Below, piece by piece: positions 25,441-39,100 of a DNA stretch of 64,000 nucleotides. The position numbers and the translations under genes are program-made. The stretch covers positions 1,178,001-1,242,000 of the forward strand of contig NC_079877.1 in NCBI RefSeq assembly GCF_029227915.1, in the 5' to 3' direction. Source of the stretch: Hydractinia symbiolongicarpus. Lineage: Eukaryota > Cnidaria > Hydrozoa > Anthoathecata > Hydractiniidae. The notes under the pieces were generated by a model. That model was not told the DNA's origin. It worked only from the letters and a program-made list of their open reading frames with translations, and made no database searches. Within the stretch, counting starts at the first letter, position 1. The number at the start of each line of letters is the position of its first letter.

Positions 25441-28280
25441 CTGCGATTTCCCGTAAATCCCGGGCTTGCCAAGTATAGTCGAATGTATATAAAGAAAGTA
25501 CCCAGGGAGTAAACTCATTTCCCGAACGATTTTTTAATTTAATTTTTCACCACTAAAACACAGAAGACATGTAGTTTTCAAAAATGTTTTCAGTTTTGAT
25601 GAGACGCTGAATAAAAGAAGTTTAATCGGCGGCAAACGAAAACCTGCGATTTCCCGTAAATCCCTGACTCGACCCGTATAGTCAGAAGTATACAAAGAAA
25701 GTACCCAGGGAGTAAACTCATTTCCGAACGATTTTTTACATTATTTTTTCACCACTAAAACCCATGAGACTTGTAGTGTTCAAAAATGTTTTCATTTTTG
25801 ATGAGACGCTGAATAAAAGGAGTTTAATTGCCGGTAAACGAAAACCCGCGATTTCCCGTAAATCCTGGGCTTGCCAAGTATAGTCGAATGTATATAAAGA
25901 AAGTACCCAGGGAGTAAACTCATTTCCCGAACGATTTTTTAATTTAATTTTTCACCACTAAAACACAGAAGACATGTAGTTTTCAAAACTGTTTTCAGTT
26001 TTGATGAGACGCTGAATAAAAGAAGTTTAATCGGCGGCAAACGAAAACCTGCGATTTCCCGTAAATCCCTGACTCGACCCGTATAGTCAGAAGTATACAA
26101 AGAAAGTACCCAGGGAGTAAACTCATTTCCCGAACGATTTTTTAAATTATTTTTTCACCAGTAAATTGCATGAGACTTGTAGTTTTTAAAAATGTTTTCA
26201 TTTTTGATGAGACGCTGAATAAAAGAAGTTTAATCGCCGGCAAACGAAAACTTGCGATTTCCCGTAAATCCCGGACTCGGCCAGTATAGTCAAAAGTATA
26301 CAAAGAAGGTACCGAGGGAGTAAACTCATTTCCTGAACGATTTTTTAAATTAATTGTTTACCACTAAAACGTAGAAGACATGTAGTTTTCAAAAATCATT
26401 TCAGTTTAGATGACACGCTGAATAAAAGAAGTTTAATCGGCGGCAAACGAAAACCTGCGATTTCCCGTAAATCCCTGACTCGGCCCGTATAGTCAGAAGT
26501 ATTCAAAGAAAGTACCCAGGGAGTAAACTCATTTCCCGAACGATATTTTAAATTATTTTTTCACCAGTAAAACGCATGAGACATGTAGTTTTCAAAAATG
26601 TTTTCATTTTTGGTGAGACGCTGAATAAAAGAAGTTTAATCGCCGGCAAACGAAAACCCGCGATTTCCCCTAAATCCCGGACACGACCCGTATGGTCGAA
26701 AGTATACAAAGAAAGAACCCGGGGAGTAAACTCATTTCCCGAACGATTTTTTAAATTATTTTTTCACCAGTAAAACGCATGAGACTTGTAGTTTTTAAAA
26801 ATGTTTTCATTTTTGATGAGACGCTGAATAAAAGAAGATTAATCGCCGGAAAACGAAAACTTGCGATTTCCCGTAAATCCCGGACTCGGCCCGTATAGTC
26901 AAAAGTATACAAAGAAAGTACCCAGGGAGTAAATTCATTTCCAGAACGATTTTTTAAAATATTTTTTCAGCACTAAAGCGCATGTGACTTGTAGTTTTCC
27001 GAAATGTTTTCATTTTTGATGAGACGCTGAATAAAAGAAGTTTAATCGGCGGCAAACGAAAACCCGCGATTTCCCGTAAATCCCTGACTCGGCCCGTATA
27101 GTCAGAATTATACAAAGAAAGTACCCAGGGAGTAAACTCATTTCCCGAACGATGATTTAAATTAGGTTTTCATCACATAAACGCACGAGACTTGTAGTTT
27201 TTAAAAATATTTTCATTTTTGATGAGACGCTGAATAAAAGAAGTTTAATCGGTGGCAAACGAAAACCCGCGATTTCCCGTAAATCCCTGACTCGGCCCGT
27301 ATAGTCAGAAGTATACAAAGAAAGTACCCAGGGAGTAAACTCATTTCCCGAACGATGTTTTATATTAGGTTTTCACCACATAAACGCACGAGACTTGTAG
27401 TTTTTAACAATATTTTCATTTTTGATGAGACGCTGAATAAAAGAAGTTTAATCGCCGGCAAACGAAAACCCGCGATTTCCCCTAAATCCCGGACACGACC
27501 CGTATGGTCAAAAGTATACAAAGAAAGTACCAAGGGAGTAAACTCATTTCCCGAACGATTTTTTAAATTAGGTTTTCACCACATAAACGCACGAGACTTG
27601 TAGTTTTTAAAAATGTTTACATTTTTGATGAGACGCTGAATGAAAGAAGTTTAATCGCCGGCGAACGAAAACCCGCTATTTCCCCTAAATCCCGGACACG
27701 ACCCGTATGGTCAAAAGTATACAAGAAAAGTACCCAGGGAGTAAACTCATTTCCCGAACGATTTTTTAAATTAGTTTTTCACCACTAAAACGCATGAGAC
27801 TTGTAGTTTTCAAAAGTGTTTTCATTTTTGATGAGACGCTGAATAAAAGAAGTTTAATCGCCGGCAAACGAAAACCCGCGATTTCCCCAAAATCCTGGCC
27901 ACAACCCGTATAGTCAAAAGTATACAAAGAAAGTACCCAGGAAGTAAACTCATTTCCGAACGATTTTTTAAATTATTTTTTCACCACTAAAACCCATGAG
28001 ACTTGTAGTGTTCAAAAATGTTTTTATTTTTGATGAGACGCTGAATAAAAGGAGTTTAATCGCCGGTAAACGAAAACCCGCGATTTCCCGTAAATCCTGG
28101 GCTTGCCAAGTATAGTCGAATGTATATAAAGAAAGTACCCAGGGAGTAAACTCATTTCCCGAACGATTTTTTAAATTAATTTTTCACAGCTAAAACACAG
28201 AAGACATGTAGTTTTCAAAAATGTTTTCAGTTTTGATGAGACGCTGAATAAAAGAAGTTTAATCGGCGGCAAACGAAAAC
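25441..28280. repeat. 2840-bp tandem duplication, copy 1 (14 monomers)
   Basis: CTGCGATTTCCCGTAAATCC begins at 25441, 28281 and 31121, exactly 2840 bp apart. Inside the unit, private variants recur at the same offset: AAAAATCATTTCAG (about 26393/29233), GATGATTTAAATTAGG (about 27152/29992) and GAAGATTAATCGCC (26830/29670). The two copies look nearly identical; one visible difference is CCTGGGCTTGCC at about 28096 against CCCGGGCTTGCC at about 30936. Confidence 0.92.
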
Positions 28281-28330
28281 CTGCGATTTCCCGTAAATCC
28301 CGGGCTTGCCAAGTATAGTCGAATGTATAT
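28261..28330. other. Crossover junction between the 2840-bp copies
   Basis: The monomer begins as a CGGCGGCAAACG / CCTGCG type, which elsewhere is always followed by CTGACTCG. Here it switches after CCCGTAAATCC to CGGGCTTGCCAAGTATAG. The equivalent position in copy 2 (31141) keeps CTGACTCGG. The exchange lies within the identical tract ending at 28300. Confidence 0.85.
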
Positions 28331-31120
28331 AAAGAAAGTACCCAGGGAGTAAACTCATTTCCCGAACGATTTTTTAATTTAATTTTTCACCACTAAAACA
28401 CAGAAGACATGTAGTTTTCAAAAATGTTTTCAGTTTTGATGAGACGCTGAATAAAAGAAGTTTAATCGGCGGCAAACGAAAACCTGCGATTTCCCGTAAA
28501 TCCCTGACTCGACCCGTATAGTCAGAAGTATACAAAGAAAGTACCCAGGGAGTAAACTCATTTCCGAACGATTTTTTACATTATTTTTTCACCACTAAAA
28601 CCCATGAGACTTGTAGTGTTCAAAAATGTTTTCATTTTTGATGAGACGCTGAATAAAAGGAGTTTAATTGCCGGTAAACGAAAACCCGCGATTTCCCGTA
28701 AATCCCGGGCTTGCCAAGTATAGTCGAATGTATATAAAGAAAGTACCCAGGGAGTAAACTCATTTCCCGAACGATTTTTTAATTTAATTTTTCACCACTA
28801 AAACACAGAAGACATGTAGTTTTCAAAACTGTTTTCAGTTTTGATGAGACGCTGAATAAAAGAAGTTTAATCGGCGGCAAACGAAAACCTGCGATTTCCC
28901 GTAAATCCCTGACTCGACCCGTATAGTCAGAAGTATACAAAGAAAGTACCCAGGGAGTAAACTCATTTCCCGAACGATTTTTTAAATTATTTTTTCACCA
29001 GTAAATTGCATGAGACTTGTAGTTTTTAAAAATGTTTTCATTTTTGATGAGACGCTGAATAAAAGAAGTTTAATCGCCGGCAAACGAAAACTTGCGATTT
29101 CCCGTAAATCCCGGACTCGGCCAGTATAGTCAAAAGTATACAAAGAAGGTACCGAGGGAGTAAACTCATTTCCTGAACGATTTTTTAAATTAATTGTTTA
29201 CCACTAAAACGTAGAAGACATGTAGTTTTCAAAAATCATTTCAGTTTAGATGACACGCTGAATAAAAGAAGTTTAATCGGCGGCAAACGAAAACCTGCGA
29301 TTTCCCGTAAATCCCTGACTCGGCCCGTATAGTCAGAAGTATTCAAAGAAAGTACCCAGGGAGTAAACTCATTTCCCGAACGATATTTTAAATTATTTTT
29401 TCACCAGTAAAACGCATGAGACATGTAGTTTTCAAAAATGTTTTCATTTTTGGTGAGACGCTGAATAAAAGAAGTTTAATCGCCGGCAAACGAAAACCCG
29501 CGATTTCCCCTAAATCCCGGACACGACCCGTATGGTCGAAAGTATACAAAGAAAGAACCCGGGGAGTAAACTCATTTCCCGAACGATTTTTTAAATTATT
29601 TTTTCACCAGTAAAACGCATGAGACTTGTAGTTTTTAAAAATGTTTTCATTTTTGATGAGACGCTGAATAAAAGAAGATTAATCGCCGGAAAACGAAAAC
29701 TTGCGATTTCCCGTAAATCCCGGACTCGGCCCGTATAGTCAAAAGTATACAAAGAAAGTACCCAGGGAGTAAATTCATTTCCAGAACGATTTTTTAAAAT
29801 ATTTTTTCAGCACTAAAGCGCATGTGACTTGTAGTTTTCCGAAATGTTTTCATTTTTGATGAGACGCTGAATAAAAGAAGTTTAATCGGCGGCAAACGAA
29901 AACCCGCGATTTCCCGTAAATCCCTGACTCGGCCCGTATAGTCAGAATTATACAAAGAAAGTACCCAGGGAGTAAACTCATTTCCCGAACGATGATTTAA
30001 ATTAGGTTTTCATCACATAAACGCACGAGACTTGTAGTTTTTAAAAATATTTTCATTTTTGATGAGACGCTGAATAAAAGAAGTTTAATCGGTGGCAAAC
30101 GAAAACCCGCGATTTCCCGTAAATCCCTGACTCGGCCCGTATAGTCAGAAGTATACAAAGAAAGTACCCAGGGAGTAAACTCATTTCCCGAACGATGTTT
30201 TATATTAGGTTTTCACCACATAAACGCACGAGACTTGTAGTTTTTAACAATATTTTCATTTTTGATGAGACGCTGAATAAAAGAAGTTTAATCGCCGGCA
30301 AACGAAAACCCGCGATTTCCCCTAAATCCCGGACACGACCCGTATGGTCAAAAGTATACAAAGAAAGTACCAAGGGAGTAAACTCATTTCCCGAACGATT
30401 TTTTAAATTAGGTTTTCACCACATAAACGCACGAGACTTGTAGTTTTTAAAAATGTTTACATTTTTGATGAGACGCTGAATGAAAGAAGTTTAATCGCCG
30501 GCGAACGAAAACCCGCTATTTCCCCTAAATCCCGGACACGACCCGTATGGTCAAAAGTATACAAGAAAAGTACCCAGGGAGTAAACTCATTTCCCGAACG
30601 ATTTTTTAAATTAGTTTTTCACCACTAAAACGCATGAGACTTGTAGTTTTCAAAAGTGTTTTCATTTTTGATGAGACGCTGAATAAAAGAAGTTTAATCG
30701 CCGGCAAACGAAAACCCGCGATTTCCCCAAAATCCTGGCCACAACCCGTATAGTCAAAAGTATACAAAGAAAGTACCCAGGAAGTAAACTCATTTCCGAA
30801 CGATTTTTTAAATTATTTTTTCACCACTAAAACCCATGAGACTTGTAGTGTTCAAAAATGTTTTTATTTTTGATGAGACGCTGAATAAAAGGAGTTTAAT
30901 CGCCGGTAAACGAAAACCCGCGATTTCCCGTAAATCCCGGGCTTGCCAAGTATAGTCGAATGTATATAAAGAAAGTACCCAGGGAGTAAACTCATTTCCC
31001 GAACGATTTTTTAAATTAATTTTTCACAGCTAAAACACAGAAGACATGTAGTTTTCAAAAATGTTTTCAGTTTTGATGAGACGCTGAATAAAAGAAGTTT
31101 AATCGGCGGCAAACGAAAAC
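28281..31120. repeat. 2840-bp tandem duplication, copy 2
   Basis: This is the second copy of the unit described for 25441-28280. Its left edge lies inside a chimeric monomer, and its right edge continues into the CTGACTCGGCCCG sequence that the first copy lacks at its own right edge. That is the signature of an out-of-register exchange. Confidence 0.92.
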
Positions 31121-34100
31121 CTGCGATTTCCCGTAAATCCCTGACTCGGCCCGTATAGTCAGAAGTATACAAAGAAAGTACCCAGGGAGTAAACTCATTT
31201 CCCGAGCGATTTTTTAAATTATTTTTTCAACACTAAAACCCGTGAGACTTGTAGTGTTCAAAAATATTTTCATTTTTGATGAGACGCTTAATAAAAGGAG
31301 TTTAATCGCCGGCAAAAGAAAACCCGCGATTTCCCGTAAGTCCCGGGCTTGGCCAGTATAGTCGAATGTATATAAAGAGAGTACCAAGGGAGTAAACTCA
31401 TTTCCTGAACGATTTTTTAAATTAATTGTTTACCACTAAAACGTAGAAGACATGTAGTTTTCAAAAATGTTTTCAGTTTAGATGACACGCTGAATAAAAG
31501 AAGTTTAATCGGCGGCAAACGAAAACCTGCGATTTCCCGTAAATCCCTGACTCGGCCGTATAGTCAGAAGTAATCAAAGAAAGTACCCAGGGAGTAAACT
31601 CATTTCCCGAACGATTTTTTTAATTATTTTTTTACCAGTAAAACGCATGAGACATGTAGTTTTCAAAAATGTTTTCATTTTTGATGAGACGCTGAATAAA
31701 AGAAGTTTAATCGCCGGCAAACGAAAACCCGCGATTTCCCCTAAATCCCGGACACGACCCGTATGGTCGAAAGTATACAAAGAAAAAACCCAGGGAGTAA
31801 ACTCATTTCCCGAACGATTTTTTAAATTATTTTTTCACCAGTAAAACGCATGAGACTTGTAGTTTTTAAAAATGTTTTCATTTTTGATGAGACGCTGAAT
31901 AAAAGAAGATTAATCGCCGGAAAACGAAAACTTGCGATTTCCCGTAAATCCCGGACTCGGCCCGTATAGTCAAAAGTATACAAAGAAAGTACCCAGGGAG
32001 TAAACTCATTTCCAGAACGATTTTTTAAAATATTTTTTCAGCACTAAAGCGCATGTGACTTGTAGTTTTCCGAAATGTTTTCATTTTTGATGAGACGCTG
32101 AATAAAAGAAGTTTAATCGGCGGCAAACGAAAACCCGCGATTTCCCGTAAATCCCTGACTCGGCCCGTATAGTCAGAATTATACAAAGAAAGTACCCAGG
32201 GAGTAAACTCATTTCCCGAACGATGTTTTAAATTAGGTTTTCATCACATAAACGCACGAGACTTGTAGTTTTTAAAAATATTTTCATTTTTGATGAGACG
32301 CTGAATAAAAGAAGTTTAATCGCCGGCAAACGAAAACCCGCGATTTCCCCTAAATCCCGGACACGACCCGTATGGTCAAAAGTATACAAAGAAAGTACCA
32401 AGGGAGTAAACTCATTTCCCGAACGATTTTTTAAATTAGGTTTTCACCACATAAACGCACGAGACTTGTAGTTTTTAAAAATGTTTACATTTTTGATGAG
32501 ACGCTGAATGAAAGAAGTTTAATCGCCGGCGAACGAAAACCCGCTATTTCCCCTAAATCCCGGACACGACCCGTATGGTCAAAAGTATACAAGGAAAGTA
32601 CCCAGGGAGTAAACTCATTTCCCGAACGATCTTTTAAATTAGTTTTTCACCACTAAAACGCATGAGACTAGTAGTTTTCAAAAGTGTTTTCATTTTTGAT
32701 GAGACGCTGAATAAAAGAAGTTTAATCGCCGGCAAACGAAAACCCGCGATTTCCCCAAAATCCTGGCCACAACCCGTATAGTCAAAAGTATACAAAGAAA
32801 TTACGCAGGGAGTAAACTCATTTCGGAACGTTTTTCTAAATTATTTTTTCACCACTAAAACCCATGAGACTTGTAGTGTTCAAAAATGTTTTCATTTTTG
32901 AGTAGACGCTGAATAAAAGGAGTTTAATCGCCGGCAAACGAAAACCCGCGATTTCCCGTAAATCCCGGGCTTGCCAAGTATAGTCGAATGTATATAAAGA
33001 AAGTACCCAGGGAGTAAACTCTTTTCCTGAACGATTTTTTAAATTAATTTTTCACCACTAAAACGCAGAAGACATGTAGTTTTCAAAAATGTTTTCAGTT
33101 TTGATGAGACGCTGAATAAAAGAAGTTTAATCGCCGGCAAACGAAAACCTGCGATTTCCCGTAAATCCCTGACTCGGCCCGTATAGTCAGAAGTATACAA
33201 AGAAAGTACCCAGGGAGTAAACTCATTTCCCGAACGATTTTTAAATTATTTTTTCACCAGTAAAACGCATGAGACATGTAGTTTTCAAAAATGTTTTCAT
33301 TTTTGATGAGACGCTGAATAAAAGAAGTTTAATCGCCGGCAAACGAAAACCCGCGATTTCCCCTAAATCCCAGACACGACCCGTATGGTCAAAAGTATAC
33401 AAAGAAAGTACCCAGGGAGTAAACTCATTTCCCGAACGATTTTTTAAATTATTTTTTCACCAGTAAAACGCATGAGACATGTAGTTTTCAAAAATGTTTT
33501 CATTTTTGATGAGACGCTGAATAAAAGAAGTTTAATCGCCGGCAAACGAAAACCCGCGATTTCCCCTAAATCCCGGACACGACCCGTATGGTCGAAAGTA
33601 TACAAAGAAAGTACCCAGGGAGTAAAGTCATTTCCCGAACGATTTTTTAAATTATTTTTTCACCAGTAAAACGCATGAGACTTGTAGTTTTTAAAAATGT
33701 TTTCAGTTTAGATGACACGCTGAATAATAGAAGTTTAATCGGCGGCAAACGAAAACCTGCAATTTCCCGTAAATCCCTGACTCGGCCCGTATAGTCAGAA
33801 GTATTCAAAGAAAGTACCCAGGGAGTAAACTCATTTCCCGAACGACTTTTTAAATTATTTTTTCACCAGTAAAACGCATGAGACATGTAGTTTTCTAAAA
33901 TGTTTTCATTTTTGATGAGACGCTGAATAAAAGAAGTTTATTCGCCGGCAAACGAAAACCCGCGATTTCCCCTAAATCCCGGACACGACCCGTATGGTCG
34001 AAAGTATACAAAGAAAGAACCCAGGGAGTAAACTCATTTCCCGAACGATTTTTTAAATTATTTTTTCACCAGTAAAACGCATGAGACTTGTAGTTTTTAA

Positions 34101-36110
34101 AAATGTTTTCATTTTTGATGAGACGCTGAATAAAAGAAGATTAATCGCCGGAAAACGAAAACTTGCGATTTCCCGTAAATCCCGGACTCGGCCCGTATAG
34201 TTAAAAGTATACAAAGAAAGTACCCAGGGAGTAAACTCATTTCCAGAACGATTTTTTAAAATATTTTTTCAGCACTAAAGCGCATGTGACTTGTAGTTTT
34301 CCGAAATGTTTTCATTTTTGATGAGACGCTGAATAAAAGAAGTTTAATCGGCGGCAAACGAAAACCCGCGATTTCCCGTAAATCCCTGACTCGGCCCGTA
34401 TAGTCAGAATTATACAAAGAAAGTACCCAGGGAGTAAACTCATTTCCCGAACGATGTTTTCAATTAGGTTTTCATCACATAAACGCACGAGACTTGTAGT
34501 TTTTAAAAATATTTTCATTTTTGATGAGACGCTGAATAAAAGAAGTTTAATCGCCGGCAAACGAAAACCCGCGATTTCACCTAAATCCCGGACACGACCC
34601 GTATGGTCAAAAGTATACAAAGAAAGTACCAAGGGAGTAAACTCATTTCCCGAACGATTTTTTAAATTAGGTTTTCACCACATAAACGCACGAGACTTGT
34701 AGTTTTTAAAAATGTTTACATTTTTGATGAGACGCTGAATGAAAGAAGTTTAATCGCCGGCGAACGAAAACCCGCTATTTCCCCTAAATCCCGGACACGA
34801 CCCGTATGGTCAAAAGTATACAAGGAAAGTACCCGGGGAGTAAACTCATTTCCCGAACGATCTTTTAAATTAGTTTTTCACCACTAAAACGCATGAGACT
34901 TGTAGTTTTCAAAAGTGTTTTCATTTTTGATGAGACGCTGAATAAAAGAAGTTTAATCGCCGGCAAACGAAAACCCGCGATTTCCCCAAAATCCTGGCCA
35001 CAACCCGTATAGTCAAAAGTATACAAAGAAATTACCCAGGGAGTAAACTCATTTCCGAACGTTTTTTTAAATAATTTTTTCACCACTAAAACCCATGAGA
35101 CTTGTAGTGTTCAAAAATGTTTTCATTTTTGATGAGACGCTGAATAAAAGGAGTTTAATCGCCGGCAAACGAAAACCCGCGATTTCCCGTAAATCCCGGG
35201 CTTGCCAAGTATAGTCGAATGTATATAAAGAAAGTACCCAGGGAGTAAACTCTTTTCCTGAACGATTTTTTAAATTAATTTTTCACCACTAAAACGCAGA
35301 AGACATGTAGTTTTCAAAAATGTTTTCAGTTTTGATGAGACGCTGAATAAAAGAAGTTTAATCGGCGGCAAACGAAAACCTGCGATTTCCCGTAAATCCC
35401 TGACTCGGCCCGTATAGTCAGAAGTATACAAAGAAAGTACCCAGGGAGTAAACTCATTTCCCGAACGATTTTTAAATTATTTTTTCACCAGTAAAACGCA
35501 TGAGACATGTAGTTTTCAAAAATGTTTTCATTTTTGATGAGACGCTGAATAAAAGAAGTTTAATCGCCGGCAAACGAAAACCCGCGATTTCCCCTAAATC
35601 CCAGACACGACCCATATGGTCAAAAGTATACAAAGAAAGTACCCAGGGAGTAAACTCATTTCCCGAACGATTTTTTAAATTATTTTTTCACCAGTAAAAC
35701 GCATGAGACTTGTAGTTTTTAAAAATGTTTTCAGTTTAGATGACACGCTGAATAATAGAAGTTTAATCGGCGGCAAACGAAAACCTGCGATTTCCCGTAA
35801 ATCCCTGACTCGGCCCGTATAGTCAGAAGTATTCAAAGAAAGTACCCAGGGAGTAAACTCATTTCCCGAACGATTTTTTAAATTATTTTTTCACCAGTAA
35901 AACGCATGAGACATGTAGTTTTCATAAATGTTTTCATTTTTGATGAGACGCTGAATAAAAGAAGTTTAATCGCCGGCAAACGAAAACCCGCGATTTCCCC
36001 TAAATCCCGGACACGACCCGTATGGTCGAAAGTATACAAAGAAAGAACCCAGGGAGTAAACTCATTTCCCGAACGATTTTTTAAATTATTTTTTCACCAG
36101 TAAAACGCAT
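31121..36110. repeat. Higher-order units of 2231 and 2028 bp
   Basis: The marker AAAAGAAGATTAATCGCC occurs at 31901, 34132 and 36160, spacings 2231 and 2028 bp (11 and 10 monomers). The shorter unit lacks one monomer: two adjacent copies at 33269 and 33472 correspond to one at 35500. CTTTTCCTGAACG and GATTTTTAAATT variants also recur between the units. The marker is shared with the 2840-bp repeats at 26830 and 29670. Confidence 0.82.
33661..33865. other. Chimeric S/Q monomer
   Basis: The 5' part (CACCAGTAAAACGCATGAGACTTGTAGTTTTTAAAAATG) is class S and the 3' part (CAGTTTAGATGACACGCTGAATAATAG, then CGGCGGC) is class Q. The same chimera, with the private AATAATAG variant, recurs at about 35692-35893, so it formed before that duplication. 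Confidence 0.7.
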
Positions 36111-39100
36111 GAGACTTGTAGTTTTTAAAAATGTTTTCATTTTTGATGAGACGCTGAATAAAAGAAGATTAATCGCCGGAAAGCGAAAACTTGCGATTTC
36201 CCGTAAATCCCGGACTCGGCCCGTATAGTCAAAAGTATACAAAGAAAGTACCCAGGGAGTAAACTCATTTCCAGAACGATTTTTTAAAATATTTTTTCAG
36301 CACTAAAGCGCATGTGACTTGTAGTTTTCCGAAATGTTTTCATTTTTGATGAGACGCTGAATAAAAGAAGTTTAATCGGCGGCAAACGAAAACCCGCGAT
36401 TTCCCGTAAATCCCTGACTCGGCCCGTATAGTCAGAGTTATACAAAGAAAGTACCCAGGGAGTAAACTCATTTCCCGTACGATGTTTTAAATTAGGTTTT
36501 CATCACATAAACGCACGAGACTTGTAGTTTTTAAAAATATTTTCATTTTTGATGAGACGCTGAATAAAAGAAGTTTAATCGCCGGCAAACGAAAACCCGC
36601 GATTTCCCCAAAATCCTGGCCACAACCCGTATAGTCAAAAGTATACAAAGAAAGTACCCAGGGAGTAAACTCATTTCCGAACGTTTTTTTAAATTATTTT
36701 TTCACCACTAAAACCCACGAGACTTGTAGTGTTCAAAAATGTTTTCATTTTTGATGAGACGCTGAATAAAAGGAGTTTAATCGCCGGCAAACGAAAACCC
36801 GCGATTTCCCGTAAATCCCGGGCTTGCCAAGTATAGTCGAATGTATATAAAGAAAGTACCCAGGGAGTAAACTCTTTTCCTGAACGATTTTTTAAATTAA
36901 TTTTTCACCACTAAAACGCAGAAGACATGTAGTTTTCAAAAATGTTTTCAGTTTTGATGAGACGCTGAATAAAAGAAGTTTAATCGGCGGCAAACGAAAA
37001 CCTGCGATTTCCCGTAAATCCCTGACTCGGCCCGTATAGTCAGAAGTATACAAAGAAAGTACCCAGGGAGTAAACTCATTTCCCGAACGATTTTTAAATT
37101 GTTTTTTCACCAGTAGAACGCATGAGACATGTAGTTTTCAAAAATGTTTTCATTTTTGATGAGACGCTGAATAAAAGAAGTTTAATCGCCGGCAAACGAA
37201 AACCCGCGATTTCCCCTAAATCCCGGACACGACCCGTATGGTCAAAAGTATACAAAGAAAGTACCCAGGGAGTAAACTCATTTCCCGAACGATTTTTTAA
37301 ATTATTTTTTCACCAGTAAAACGCATGAGACATGTAGTTTTCAAAAATGTTTTCATTTTTGATGAGACGCTGAATAAAAGAAGTTTAATCGCCGGCAAAC
37401 GAAAACCCGCGATTTCCCCTAAATCCCGGACACGACCCGTATGGTCGAAAGTATACAAAGAAAGTACCCAGGGAGTAAACTCATTTCCCGAACGATTTTT
37501 TAAATTATTTTTTCACCAGTAAAACGCATGAGACTTGTAGTTTTTAAAAATGTTTTCATTTTTGATGAGACGCTGAATAAAAGAAGTTTAATCGCCGGAA
37601 AACGAAAACTTGCGATTTCCCGTAAATCCCGGACTCGGCCCGTATAGTCAAAAGTATACAAAGAAAGTACCCAGGGAGTAAACTCATTTCCAGAACGATT
37701 TTTTAAAATATTTTTTCAGCACTAAAGCGCATGTGACTTGTAGTTTTCCAAAATGTTTTCATTTTTGATGAGACGCTGAATAAAAGAAGTTTAATCGGCG
37801 GCAAACGAAAACACGCGATTTCCCGTAAATCCCTGACTCGGCCCGTATAGTCAGAAGTATACAAAGAAAGTACCCAGGGAGTAAACTCATTTCCCGAACG
37901 ATGTTTTAAATTAGGTTTTCACCACATAAACGCACGAGACTTGTAGTTTTTAAAAATATTTTCATTTTTGATGAGACGCTGAATAAAAGAAGTTTAATCG
38001 CCGGCAAACGAAAACCCGCGATTTCCCCTAAATCCCGGACACGACCCGTATGGTCAAAAGTATACAAAGAAAGTACCAAGGGAGTAAACTCATTTCCCGA
38101 ACGAATTTTAAAACTAGGTTTTCACCACATAAACGCACGAGACTTGCAGTTTTTAAAAATGTTTACATTTTTGATGAGACGCTGAATGAAAGAAGTTTAA
38201 TCGCCGGCGAACGAAAACCCGCTATTTCCCCTAAATCCTGGCCACAACCCGTATAGTCAAAAGTATACAAAGAAAGTACCCAGGGAGTAAACTCATTTCC
38301 CGAACGATTTTTTAAATTAGTTTTTCACCACTAAAACGCATGAGACTTGTAGTGTTCAAAAATGTTTTCATTTTTGATGAGACGCTGAATAAATGGAGTT
38401 TAATCGCCGGCAAACGAAAACCCGCGATTTCCCGTAAATCCCGGGCTTGCCAAGTATAGTCGAATGTATATAAAGAAAGTACCCAGGGAGTAATCTCATT
38501 TCCCGAACGATTTTTTAAATTAATTTTTCACCACTAAAACGCAGAAGACATGTAGTTTTCAAAAATGTTTTCAGTTTTGATGAGACGCTGAATAAAAGAA
38601 GTTTAATCGGCGGCAAACGAAAACCTGCGATTTCCCGTAAATCCCTGACTCGGCTCGTATAGTCAGAAGTATACAAAGAAAGTACCCAGAGAGTAAAGTC
38701 ATTTCCCGAACGATTTTTAAATTATTTTTTCACCAGTAAAACGCATGAGACATGTAGTTTTCAAAAATGTTTTCATTTTTGATGAGACGCTTAATAAAAG
38801 AAGTTTAATCGCCGGCAAACGAAAACCCGCGATTTCCCATAAATCCCGGACACGACCCGTATGGTCAAAAGTATACAAAGAAAGTACCCAGGGAGTAAAC
38901 TCATTTCCCGAACGATTTTTTAAATTATTTTTTCACCAGTAAAACGCATGAGACATGTAGTTTTCAAAAATGTTTTCATTTTTGATGAGACGCTGAATAA
39001 AAGAAGTTTAATCGCCGGAAAACGAAAACTTGCGATTTCCCGTAAATCCCGGACTCAGCCCGTATAGTCAAAAGTATACAAAGAAAGTACCCAGGGAGTA

